Assembly: GCA_025174535.1 (NCBI GenBank)
Contig: JALBUN010000010.1
Location: forward strand, 1,674,001-1,738,000
From: Cantharellus purpuraceus
Lineage: Eukaryota; Basidiomycota; Agaricomycetes; Cantharellales; Hydnaceae
Length of the DNA: 64,000 nucleotides
Direction of reading: 5' to 3'
The position numbers and the translations under genes were made by a program. Every line of letters begins with the position of its first letter. The first letter of the stretch is position 1. Shown here in pieces: positions 46,270 through 57,115 of the stretch. A model generated the notes under the pieces. That model had not been told where the DNA came from. It saw nothing but the letters and a program-made list of their open reading frames with translations, and ran no database searches.

Positions 46270-46423
46270 GGTTATGGGCATCCCGTCCACGCTTTAATTC
46301 TTCATATACGTGTGGAGCCTAGTCAGATATAACATTATCCCCTAACACGACACCATTGTGCCCAACCCTGACCCCTCTACCCCCAACAACTGTCCTAAAG
46401 CCAAGCATATCATTCATCCTACA

Positions 46424-47314
46424 ATGACAGATGTAAAGATGAAAAATGTTGGCATTCTCAAGGCTGGAAAATGGCAGCTGTGGTCTAGTGAATGCAAGGC
46501 ATCGCTCAGATCTCAGGGCCTATGGAGCTTCATTGAAGGTCCAAATAGCGTGAAGCCCGCCAAAGCTGAGCTATTCTCAATCTGGGCTGACATGAATAAT
46601 CGGATTGTTGGTGCTCTTTGTCTAATTGTTGACTACCCGCTGAGACGTGGTATTGAAGACTTCACCACAGCACATGAGGCCTGGGAGTTCCTCAAGTCCA
46701 AGACCCATCAACATGGCATCATATCCAAAATGAATGCTCTACAGGTGGCAACCAGGATACACTTCACATCTCACAATTCATTCGACAACACCATCAATGA
46801 ATTAAAAGACCAACTCACTATTATCTATGACCAAAAACCCCCAACAGAGGAGGAGTGGCTTATTGTGCTACTATTGCAAGCCCTATCCAACAGTGACTTT
46901 GAATGGATTCATAAAAGCCTGATCGGATTCATGACCACCAGTACCACCTCCCTCACATCTAAAGACATTATCACATCCCTTGAAGTGGAATTTCAAGACA
47001 TTGATAATAAGAAAGCCCAGGAAATTGCACTTGCTGCTCGATCTGCATGCAATGGCCCACCCAAGGCAAACTGCTCAACTCTGACATGCACTAACTGCAA
47101 AGCCCATGGGCATACCATCGAGACCTGCTGGGAAAGGGGCGGCGGTGCTGAGGGTCAGATGCCCAACTGGTACAAAGAGCTAAAAGCAAAAAAGGCACAA
47201 GAATTGAGGAAGAAGAAGACTGACAAAAAGACAGCAAAGACTACCACTACTGCTGCCATTGCAGAAGAGGATGAGAGTGGATCTGACTCCTACAACATGG
47301 AAATCATATTTTGA
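46424..47314 (+). pseudogene. Copia 1 gag
   Basis: The first real ATG is at 46424 (MTDVKMKNVGILKAGKW); the frame is open further upstream without an ATG. About 296 codons follow, with the Copia gag core (WSFIEGPNSVKPAKAELFSI, FLKSKTHQHGIISKMNALQV) and the zinc knuckle CTNCKAHGHTIETC (about 47086-47127), and a basic, acidic tail. Intact frame. Pol lies in the +1 frame and overlaps the last codons, by design or because of an indel. Confidence 0.85.
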
Positions 47315-48965
47315 AAAGCATCCCGCTGATGGTCACATATCTTGTACCGCAGTCAAGACATGTTCTATCGAGTGGAAAACTGACAACACTACTGCCACCC
47401 CTATCAATAACATGGATATCAGGCCACTCACTGATGCTGAACTCGCTTGTGTCTCTCACCCCTCTATGAAGTTTGCTGCTGACTCTGCATGCACGAGCCA
47501 TATATCACCACATAGAAGTGATTTTACTGAGCTTACACCTATTGAACCCAGAGACATTCAAGGCTTCAGTGGCACTACAATTGCTGCCGTTGGCATAGGG
47601 AAGATCATTCTCAAGTGCAGCAAAAATCATCACCTCACACTCAACAACACCCTATATGTTCCCCGGGCCAACATTCGACTTGTGTCCATTGGTCGCTTAG
47701 ATGACCAGGGCCTTACAACCACATTTGCCACAAACCGGTGCACTATCTATAGGGGCTCTAAAATTATTTCAGACAGCACTTGCAAAGGAAAAGGACTGTA
47801 CCATCTAGATTTGCAGGCACCAATTTTTGAGCATGCCCATGTAGCCCGAGCCATCCCTGACCTCAAAACTTGGCATCGCTGGCTAGGCCATGTCAATTAC
47901 CCCTCTATCATTGAGATGGCCAACAAGCACCTTGCGAAAGGTATGCCTGTCGACTTGTCCAGACTCCCACCACTTTGTGAACACTGTGTCCTTGGAAAAC
48001 AGACTAAGACACCAGTACCAAAGAAGCGGGAGGGCAGGAGAGTGACAAGGCTGCTTGAAAAAGTCCACTCTGATATTACAGGACCCAAAGATGTCTGCAT
48101 GCCAGATGGCACATTGTACGCATTGAACTTTATTGATGACTGTTCTGACAAGACATGGGTCTACATATTGAAAAGGAAGAATGATGCTGCCCAATGCTTC
48201 AAAGAATGGTGCACACTCATCGAAAAGGAAACTGGCCTCAATGTTCAGACATACCAGACTGACAACAGGGGTGAATTCACGTTCACCCAATTCAAAATGT
48301 ACCTTTGTGAACAGGGCATTCGACGTCAGGTTACTGCCCCCTACACCTCAGCACAGAATGGCAAGTCAGAAAGATGCCACTGCACACTGGTCAATCGCGC
48401 ACGTGCTATAATGTCTGAGAACGCATTCCCATCCAAATTATGGGGTGAGTGCCTCCTAACCACATACATCAAGGATAGGACCCCCACAAGGAATTTGAAA
48501 AACAAGACCCCGTACGAGGCCTACTATGGTCAAAAACCAGATCTTTCAAACCTACGTGAACTAGGCTGCAAAGCCTTCATACTCATTCAACATGAGGACC
48601 CACCCAAAATTTATACACATTCCATTGAATGCTTATTAGTTGGCTACTCACAGGTTTCCAAGGTGTACAGGTGCTACAACCCCACTACAGGTAGAATTAT
48701 GGTATCGCAAAATGTGCAATTTAAGGACTTCGTCCCTCGCCCATTCTGCCCCAGTGTCATTGCAAACCAAGACAATGACGACAATACTACTGACAATGCA
48801 TCAATTCACATCACATTACCCTTGGAACCAATACCACCCCATTCCATTGAGGTAGAACCAATGGAACTACCTCCACTGCTGCTACCAGAAAACCCACCCC
48901 CTGTGAGGGCTATGCTGAATGATGAGGCCACAACAACAAGATACTCAATAAGTGAGAGCCAATAA
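47259..48965 (+). pseudogene. Copia 1 protease and integrase
   Basis: Open for about 568 codons. The protease active site is FAADSACTSHIS (D-S-A type). The GAG-pre-integrase HHCC finger is WHRWLGHVNYPS to CEHCVLGK. Integrase DDE: VHSDITGPKD, YQTDNRGEF and SAQNGKSERCH (E). It ends in a Pro-rich linker with a stop at 48963-48965, before RT. Confidence 0.9.
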
Positions 48966-49329
48966 GAGATAATGCCAGCTGGTACAGCAGATATCCTCAG
49001 AGATCAAGCTGAGGAAACTGTGCTGCACCAGGCAAGGTCCTTATACTAGATGATGCACGGAATAGGGGAACCAAGATAGGGGAAACAATAGGAGAGCACA
49101 CCCTAACAGGCTGTGCTGATAGGGGCAATAAGAAAGGTACTAAAAATAGAAACTGAGTCATATGAACCCTGACACCCCCCCCCCTCCGATGTTCTACCCA
49201 AATACCCCAGCTCTCTGAAGCAGGCGCTGCTATGCAGTCCCTTCCTCACACCACACGTCTCACCAGAGCAGTGCAAGAGATACGTGAGGTACACTGACAG
49301 CACCTCCTCAATGATCAGCGTGCTGGTGC

Positions 49330-50762
49330 ACCTACCCCTGTGCAACACACTGGAGCTGATGGCAAGCAAGTCCTAGTAATGAGTGATGACCCCTGTACTT
49401 ATAAGGAGGCAATGCAGGCCTATGATGCCGAGTACTGGGATGACAGTTATGATGATGAGATGGCATCCATATGGAAACATGGGGTCTGGACCCTTGTTCC
49501 TCGCTCATCCATCCCTGCAGGCAGAAAGATTATTGGAAGCCGTGCACACTTCCTTCAAAAACAGAATGAACACAATGAGGTCACCTGTTGAAAAGTCTGT
49601 GTTGTCACAAAAGGGTACTCACAGATCCTAGGACTCAATTACACTGACACGTATGCCCCAGTTGCATGCATGGAGTCTGTGAGAACCCTGTTACACATTG
49701 CAGCATCACTAGACTGGGAAATATGACAGCTTGATGTTAAGATGGCATTCCTCTATGGCACCCTCAATGAGGAGATTTACATGGAACAACCAGAAGGTTG
49801 GCGAGAACCAGGAAAAGAGGACTGGGTGTGTTGTATGAACAAATCTCTGTATGGACTAAAACAGGGAGGCTGATGCTGGTATACACATCTCCATGACGAG
49901 TTGACTAGGATTGGATTCACATGACTCACAGAGGACCACAGTGTCTACAAGTGTAAGACAGCAATAGGAGAATGCATGCTCACTGTTCATGTGGACAACA
50001 TGGCTGTAGCTGCAACCTCAAAAGTTGTGATTGATACCCTAATCAATGATCTCAAAAAGGCTTTCAAGATTGTTGACCTTGGAGATATCAGATGGTTCCT
50101 TGGAATGGCTATCTCACGTGACCACCCCAGACACACTATATCCTTGTCACAAATGGCATACATCAAAGCATTGGTTGCAAAATTTGGACTTGAAGACGGA
50201 TACATTGTCTCCACACTGATGGACTCTAATGTCATCCTCAGTAGCGAGCTATCCCCCACCACAGATGCTGAGAAATGTGCCATGGATCACATCCCCTACC
50301 GTGTGGCAATTGGTTCACTCATGTGGCTGTCCATCGCTACACACCCCGACATCACTTTTGCAACTAACAAACTGAGCCAGTTTAACACAAACCCAGGACC
50401 TGCTCACTGGACTGCTGTTCAGCGTGTTATCAGGTACTTACATGGTACAAAAGATCTATGGCTCGTCCTCGGCAGCTTCACCATGGCTAACCTCACAGCA
50501 TACACCAACTCTGATCATGCCAGCTGCAAGGACTCCCATCGCTCAACATCCGGTTACCTATTCATGCTTGGCTCTGGAGCTATATCATGGAGCCTGAAAC
50601 AGCAGGCATGTGTCACAACGTCCAGTTGCAAAGCTGAATATGTTGCTAGCTGCCACACCGCAAAAGAAGCTATATGGCTACCTCAACTCTTAGCATCCTT
50701 CGGATATTCACAAAAGACTACATGCATCTATAGTGACAACAATGGCTCTATCTCCCTCACAC
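49330..50762 (+). pseudogene. Copia 1 reverse transcriptase and RNase H
   Basis: Begins with KEAMQAYDAEYWDDSYDDEM and VWTLVPRSSIPAGRKIIGS, then TDTYAPVACMESVRTLLHIA, QLDVKMAFLYGTLNEEIYM and MNKSLYGLKQGG. The catalytic YVDD is changed to HVDN (about 49989). The segment HPDITFATNKLSQF and RNase H (YTNSDHASCKDSHRSTSGYL, KAEYVASCHTAKEAIWL) follow. Several TGA codons occur before 49975. The region 48966-49330 is decayed linker with a run of C's. Confidence 0.9.
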
Positions 50763-52177
50763 TGTCGGTTCGCTTATGGAATAGATCCTATAAGCCTGCA
50801 TGCAATGGTCCTAGCAAACAGATGGTGTGTAACACAGTTGTTCAGCATGCCAAAGACCAATCGGGTCAAGGGGTAGGGGTAGCACTGAGTAACAGGAAAG
50901 TGGAATAGTGCTCTGTGGTTGGAGGAGGATGGGGAGTGAAAAGGACGGTCCTGATGGTTGATCAGGCTCTGTGACTGGATGACAATGGAGAGCCCGGTTG
51001 GGAGGTATGCAAAAGCTGGTTTCAGGAGATGCAACCTCTCGGTGGTGGAGGGAAATCTGATCATTGAACCAAGGTGCTTTGCCTCAGTGTAGAGATGATG
51101 GATTGTGATATAGAGCATAGAGCATAGACTTAGAGTGTGGACTTTGACTTTAGAGCATTGGCTGAAAACTTGTTGATTGATTCAAAAGGCAAAAACTAGT
51201 GCCCTTTTATATACAAATCCCCAGGGCACAATGACACAATATGAGCAAATGATATGATATGATGCAAGAAATGCTGATGAAGCCAGCTGATGAAGCATGT
51301 GAAGTTGAACTACTAATGGGGAAATCATGGAGAAATGAAGTGACAGATAGGGGTAATCTTTGTAAGGATAGGGGGTGATGAGTAATAAAAGAACCAAAAA
51401 TAGAACAAGGATGAGTAAGTCATGTATGAATGAATTAAAAGATGAAACAGGGGTGAGTCATATAGAAACATCCACCAATACCATCTTCCCTACGGCTCCG
51501 AAGGTAAATTGACCCTGAGTCACATGAGGACTTCAGTCAGCATCCACAACAAATACTCCTTATTGTCTTAGTGATCTGTCTCCATATGGTATCCCATTCC
51601 AAGGGTATTTGGTCCCTTTGCCTGACATGATGTAACCTGAGTTGGATTGAAGTGGGAGGATAGGTCAGCGATGGCGACTGAAACTCTACCTCACATTTGA
51701 CTCTTCTATCCATGTTATGATATAGAGGTGAAATGCTGAGGAATGTATATGGTTCAACGGAATCATGAAAGAATATAGGATTGCCAATGGCATAAGAGAG
51801 ACATGGTGGGGATCTTGGACGTTGAAAGAGTTTGGGAAGTATTTTGACACATGGAGGTGGCTTAACATGCCCGTGGAGCTCAGCATATTTTTGATAATCC
51901 TCTGTGTCCAGAGACCAGTGTGATGTATTATTAGAAGAGATGTTGGAGAGGGGAATAGAATTGGAAGCCATGTGAATGATGATGAAAGGATTGGTGTGAA
52001 TAGAAGGCTGATAATGATTGATGGCAATGAAACACGAGTGATGATCGATGGCTAGAATTAGAGACTGAGGTGGAGAGGGAGTTGCGGTGCTATTTGAAAG
52101 TTTGATATGAAAAGACGCTGGTGGAGTTGGACTGTCAGAGTGGTTCGTTATATGTCCTTGATGCATCCTGGCTCGTC
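50763..52177 (-). mobile_element. Family D LTR (D2) inside Copia RNase H
   Basis: 1415 bp, reverse orientation of D1, from TGTCGGTTCGC to CTGGCTCGTCA. It sits between NNGSISLT and the Copia tail. Flanks (CACAC, ACGTG) share only AC, so the target duplication is not clear. CpG decay is stronger than in D1. Confidence 0.85.
51537..51971 (-). CDS. 144-codon ORF inside LTR D2
   Basis: Same ORF as 39082-39516: MASNSIPLSNISSNNTSHWS start, TKTIRSICCGC end, no stop or indel. The upstream frame is also open to 52166 but the first 65 codons have no counterpart start in D1. Substitutions relative to D1 are mainly Arg to Cys, His, Gln or Trp. Confidence 0.5.
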   Translation of the reverse strand: MASNSIPLSNISSNNTSHWSLDTEDYQKYAELHGHVKPPPCVKILPKLFQRPRSPPCLSYAIGNPIFFHDSVEPYTFLSISPLYHNMDRRVKCEVEFQSPSLTYPPTSIQLRLHHVRQRDQIPLEWDTIWRQITKTIRSICCGC

Positions 52178-52413
52178 AACGTGAGACCCATTGTTTCATG
52201 TGCGCTCGAAACACATCAATATGCAATACCACTATACCCATGAATGCATAGATGATGGTGACATCACGCTTCGACACCTCCCAGGCATGGAAATGCCAGC
52301 TGACATCCTCACAAAAGGCCTTCCAAGATACAAACACTGGAAGCTTGTACCCATGCTTGGATTAAGGGGGAGTTCACAGTGGGACAATACGGTATCATCC
52401 CACTGAGGGGGAG
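52178..52413 (+). pseudogene. Copia 1 RNase H tail and polypurine tract
   Basis: Reading FHVRSKHINMQYHYTHECID, DGDITLRHLPGMEMPADILT and KGLPRYKHWKLVPMLGLRG ends the Copia polyprotein. ACTGAGGGGGAG is the polypurine tract before the 3' LTR. Confidence 0.85.
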
Positions 52414-52683
52414 TGTTGGAATTGGATCAAGAGTCATAGATCGTGAGCCTACAAACACCCACAAAAAAGTAGTATATATCAATGTTATACCTCCGTCCTC
52501 TCTCCTCAGTCTTTACACTCATACTGTGTATACTGAGGTGAGATATTCTACTTAGTTACTGTTCACCATTTGTACTCACGTCTACCCCTGCCTTAGCTGA
52601 ACTATGGCATAGGTAATACATAAAGTCTTTACACTCATACTGTGTAGACTGAGCTGAACTACAGCATAGTTCTGCTCCCAACA
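52414..52683 (+). repeat. Copia 1 3' LTR
   Basis: 270 bp, TGTTGGAATTGG...CTCCCAACA, about 14 differences from the 5' LTR by eye, followed by TSD GGAGG. Confidence 0.92.
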
Positions 52684-53531
52684 GGAGGTGCTCTATCAGC
52701 AGCCTCCTTCAGTGTTTTTAACTCATCTCTGAGATGAGTTACTTTGGACTTCTCATTGTTGGGAAGTCCTTTGAGTTCTTGGACCCATGCAAACAGGTTT
52801 GAGTTATCCTTGTACATCTTATCATAGTCCTCACAATAAGGTGTCATGACATCATCTTTGATGTCATGTATAAGTCACAGCCATGTGACTCTTAATGCTC
52901 TTTCCACTGAAGCAGTGGAAAGATATAGTCAGCCTCCATTTTGGGCCTTGATTAAGTGTGACACATATGTGTTGCACTTGCTGCACCCATGAGGATGATG
53001 GCAATTTTCCAGGTCATCTCATCTTGATGACCTCTGATATATCTGCAGCACTCATTGCTGGTGCTGCCACTGTGGAAGTTTGTTCAACTGACATTGGATG
53101 CTCATCTTGAGCATCCATCATCTCCCTTCTGAGAGATGACATTGTGGTGGTTCAAAGAAACACCGCTAGCCTTTTATGACTGAGCTCGAAAATTCTTTAT
53201 TGAGAATTTTTCTAGTGACTATGTCACATGGGTGTAACACAATTAATTATCGCTTACCCCTCTCATGCTACTATGAGTAGCATGACAGTGAACTGCTCCC
53301 TATGGGAGCCGTTTTTTCTACCATCAAGCTGCCTGTTGTTATGGTAGCTCTATCCTTATTTAGGAACTACCATTAATCAAGGTAGTTCCTCCTCCCCTCA
53401 TTGAGCTACCATCATTGATGGTAGCTCTTTGTTGCATCCTGCTAGGAGCTACCTTTATTCTTGGTAGCTCCACTTCTCCCCCTTGAGCCCCATTAGATCT
53501 TTGGGGCTCTGTCTCTCTGAGAACTACTGTC
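52684..53531 (-). mobile_element. Family A leader and gag start, tiled with hairpins
   Basis: Directly downstream (minus strand) of LTR A4. The leader 53531-53143 is non-coding. An ATG at 53142 opens MSSLRREMMDAQDEHPMS and about 40 more codons, then stops and a frame change lead to EDYDKMYKDNSNLFAWVQEL, which continues at 45999 beyond the Copia. Perfect inverted repeats follow each other almost without gaps: arms of 12 bp (53403-53427, 1-nt loop), 10 bp (53095-53117; 52900-52922; 52845-52868), 9 bp (53264-53284; 53363-53389; 53445-53471) and 8 bp (53485-53509; 53189-53210; 52720-52740). Confidence 0.75.
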
Positions 53532-54970
53532 TGTTTTGGAACCTGTAAAATTATGGTGTTAGGGAAAACTCTAAATCACCACAATTCCATGAATGAACAG
53601 CTGAGAAGAATATCAAACCCTGCTGCAGCACAACTCCAGAAACAATTTAACGTTTGTACTTTGGTTACAATCCTTTGTATTGGTCAATGCAGACTATACA
53701 CAGAAAAGCAATACATTTCTTAGCAGCAAGAAATGAATAAGACTTCCAGAGTCTAGAGTTCACGGACACTTAGGGGTCCAGATATTCTGAAAAGAGGGGA
53801 ATGCACTTAAAGGTGGATGAATCCAACCGTCCAACCAGTGGCACTCTGAAGTGGGTAACAGTGATGTGTGAAGTAGTCTAGCAACTGCTTCACATGAGTT
53901 CAAGCATCTAATGCTCTGCAAAGGCAGTACACACTAGTTACTTAAACAAGAGCACTAATGGCAGGACTATTGACAGACAATCTCACCCTGTAGATTTGTA
54001 GTCATGCGAGGTAGATACTACACTGATGCCCAAAGCAGGAATATCACTACTTTGAGTGCAATCAAGTACAGTTACACAACTGTAAAAGATCCTTGAACTG
54101 GTTATCAACAGTTACTGAGATAGAGGATGACACTGTATGTCACTCTAGTCACACTGATGTGTAAATGATGGGGTAGAAATGGTTATGAATTTCAGAGGCA
54201 GAATGACCTCCTTTTATATTGTATTTACAGGAGCTGACTAATACTATTGGAAACTTCTACCTATTAATAGATGGAAACTACTGGAAGCTAGTGGAATATG
54301 TGAGAAGGGAGTGGAAGTTTCCTAGCCAATGAGCTGCTTGGATTTGCTCTGACTCATGGCATGAGTCATGGATGGAGTCATAGTGTGACTCAGAGCAGGA
54401 GTTATAGTATGAGTAATCACAGGAGTCATGGTATGAGTCATGGAAGGAGTCATAGCATAAGTCATGGCAGGAGTCATTGCATGAGTCACCATTACTCAAA
54501 TAACTCAGTCAATACTTCGTTTCCCAGGCTGATTAGCACAGCTATGGGTAGGCACAGCTTCTATTGAACTCTCCACTGAGAATGGAGTCAGGAGGTGCAG
54601 TGGTTGTGAAGATATTGAGCATTTACTGGCAGTGGTGACCAGATTGAGTTGGAGATTGAAATGAGTCATGTGATTGAAAATGAGTCAGTTGTCCAGGTGA
54701 CTCCGGCTGACTTTGAAGCTGCTGACATCTGCGAAGGTTTGTGGGTCCATGTGGGTCCCAAAACTTCGCCCAGCAGAACAACAAGGTTGTGGACTCATTT
54801 CTGCATGGAAAATTCCCAAAAAAAATATGAAAAAAATAGAGAATATTTGAATGACCCTAAATCAATAGAAAGCAGCAGGTATTTGCTGATATTTTAAGGC
54901 CATGATGTGAAAATACATAGATTCAGGACAGGAAACAAGATGTTATTCAAGGAAAACCAGTTCCCATACA
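53532..54970 (-). mobile_element. Family A LTR (A4), 5' LTR of the hairpin element, GAGTCA subtype
   Basis: Plus-strand ends TGTTTTGGAACC (53532) and GTTCCCATACA (54970); sense is the minus strand. The outer parts match A1-A3, but the U3 centre is replaced by an array of GAGTCA/GACTCA motifs (54349-54490). The family A leader and gag begin right after its end. Confidence 0.85.
54349..54490. repeat. Array of TGA(G/C)TCA motifs in LTR A4
   Basis: Five exact TGASTCA heptamers and several one-off GAGTCA sites in about 140 bp, arranged in imperfect ~24-bp repeats (CATGGnAtGAGTCATGG-like). Two more lie at about 54652 and 54682. TGASTCA is the binding site of Gcn4/AP-1 bZIP factors. Confidence 0.75.
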
Positions 54971-55006
54971 GTTTGCCCTAACACCTTAATTTTGCAGGTT
55001 CCAAAA
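54971..55006 (+). mobile_element. End fragment of a family A LTR (A5)
   Basis: GTTTGCCCTAACACC...GGTTCCAAAACA, the last 36 bp of the LTR in plus orientation, followed immediately by integrase-coding sequence. It meets LTR A4 head to tail in opposite orientation without a TSD, a rearrangement point. Confidence 0.7.
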
Positions 55007-55662
55007 CAAGCACTCAATGTTCAAACAGAATCATTGAATAATGATTCTAAGTCCTCTAAAGAATTAGAGGACATTGGAGTAATGTCATCAGATGACGATG
55101 AAACACCATTGCGATCCCATGTCGAGCATGGGATCAACCTTGTGCAGACTGTACAAGGTGCATATAGAAAGGATACTGTCCTTTTTAAGGTGCTGGAAGC
55201 ACCTAAAGAGCACGCATGATTTAGTGTGCGTGATGGTCTAATATGGACCAAACATATATACAGACATGATGTCTGTATACCCCATTCAGCATTTCTGAAG
55301 GGGAGGAGGCTGGTCAAGATAATAATTGACCATGTGCACCAAGTAGTTGGCCATTTTGGTCAACTAAATACTGCAAATTACATTCGATGGTCGTACTGGT
55401 GGCCAGGCATGGCTGCTGATGTCAAATCATTCTGTACTTCATGCATGAAGTGCCAAATGAATAAAGACAGTATGAAGAAACTCATAGGGCTTCTTCATAG
55501 CTTGCCAGTACCAGAATGACCCTAGTAATCGATAGGTATGGACTTTATGGGTCCATTACCAAAATCAAATGACTATGACTACCTACTGGTAGTCATAGAT
55601 CACTTCATGTCACAGGTACATATAATACCTATGAATACACATGTAACAGCAAAAGGAGTAGC
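55007..55662 (+). pseudogene. Family A (Gypsy) pol: integrase N-terminal part
   Basis: Frame with LEDIGVMSSDDDETPL, then the HHCC finger region (KIIIDHVHQVVGHFGQLNTA, WWPGMAADVKSFCTSCMKCQ) and the first catalytic Asp (GMDFMGPLPKSNDYDYLLVV). TGA/TAG stops at about 55218 and 55518 break it. It continues at 57116 after LTR A6 (VTAKGVA joined to WLFLKEVVCLHGVPD). The DNA is tiled with perfect inverted repeats. Confidence 0.85.
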
Positions 55663-57115
55663 TGTATGGGAACTGGTTTTCCCTTAAAAGATCTTGTTTA
55701 AAGTCCTGAAACTGTACAATTCCGCTTGATGGCCTTAAAATATCAGCATATATCTGCTGCTTTCTCTTGATTCAGGGCCATTCAAATATTCTCTATTTTT
55801 TCATATTTTTTCGGGAATTTTCCATGCAGAAATGAGTCTACAAACTTATTGTTCTGCTGGGTGAAGTTTTGGGACCCACATGGACCCACAAACCTTCGCA
55901 GATGTCAGCAGCTTCAAAGTCAGCCGGAGTCACCTGGACAACTGACTCATTTTCAATCACATGACTCATTTCAATCTCCAACTCAATCTGGTCACCACTG
56001 CCAGTAAATGCTCAATATCTTCACAACCACTGCACCTCCTGACTCCATTTTTGGTGGAGAGTTCAATAGAAGCTGTGCCTACCCATAGCTGTGCTAATCA
56101 GCCTGGGAAACGAAGTATTGACCGAGTTATTTGAGTAATGGTGACTCATGCAATGACTCCTGCTATGACTCATGCTATGACTCCTTCCATGACTCATACC
56201 ATGACTCCTGTGATTACTCACACTATGACTCCTGCTCTGAGTCACACTATGACTCCATCCATGACTCATGCCATGAGTCAGAGCAAATCCAAGCAGCTCA
56301 TTGGCTAGGAAACTTCCACTCCCTTCTCACATATTCCACTAGCTTCCAGTAGTTTCCATCTATTAATAGGTAGAAGTTTCCAATAGTATTAGTCAGCTCC
56401 TGTAAATACAATATAAAAGGAGGTCATTCTGCCTCTGAAATTCATAACCATTTCTACCCCATCATTTACACATCAGTGTGACTAGAGTGACATACAGTGA
56501 CATCCTCTATATCTCAGTAACTGTTGATTGTCCAGTTCAAGGGTTGCTTACAGTTGTGTAACTGTATTCGATTGCACTCGAAGTAGTGATTGTCCTGCTT
56601 TGGGCGTGAGTGTAGTATCTACCTCACGTGACTACGAATCTACAGGGTGAGATTGTCTGTCAATAGTCCTGCCATTAGTGCTCTTGTTTAAGTTACTAGT
56701 GTGTACTGCCTTTGCAGAGCATTAGGATCTTGAACTCATGTGAAGCAGTTGCTAGACTACTTCACGCATCGCTGTTACCCGCTTCAGAGTGTCACTGGTT
56801 GGACGGTCGGATTCATCCACCTACTTCCTCTAGCCTCTAAGTGCATTCCCCTCTTTTTGGAATATCTGGACCCCTAAGTGTCCGTGAACTCTAGACTCTG
56901 GAAGTCTTATTCATTCCCTACTGCTAAGAAACGTATTACCTTCCTGCGTATTGTCTGCATTGACCATTACAACGGATTGTAACCAAAGTACAAACATTAA
57001 ATCGTTTCTGGAGTTGTGCTGCAGTAGGATTTGATATTCTTCTCAGCTGTTCATTCACGGAATTGTGGTGATTTAGAGTTTGCCCTAACACCATAATTTT
57101 GCGGGTTCCAAAACA
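55663..57115 (+). mobile_element. Family A solo LTR (A6), TSD GTAGC, GAGTCA subtype
   Basis: 1453 bp, TGTATGGGAACTGG...GGTTCCAAAACA, with perfect TSD GTAGC (55658-55662, 57116-57120). It interrupts the integrase codons. Core promoter ATATAAAAGG at 56411, with a TGASTCA array 130-270 bp above it. Confidence 0.93.
56141..56284. repeat. Array of TGA(G/C)TCA motifs in LTR A6
   Basis: At least six exact TGASTCA heptamers in about 140 bp, the mirror image of the array in A4. Two further sites lie at about 55944 and 55962. Confidence 0.75.

Larger units (their letters stand above)
46000..52683 (+). mobile_element. Ty1/Copia element (Copia 1), nearly full length, TSD GGAGG
   Basis: Two 270-bp LTRs, about 95% alike by eye, enclose gag, protease, integrase, RT and RNase H. 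TSD GGAGG is at 45995-45999 and 52684-52688. The primer-binding site GGTTATGGGC follows the 5' LTR; GAGGGGGAG precedes the 3' LTR. RNase H is split by LTR D2. RT carries stops and its catalytic motif is altered, so the copy is dead. Confidence 0.95.

Noticed and set aside
46358..46423. Copia gag start at 46358
   Set aside because: That position is GTG; the first ATG in frame is 46424 and matches the usual gag start.
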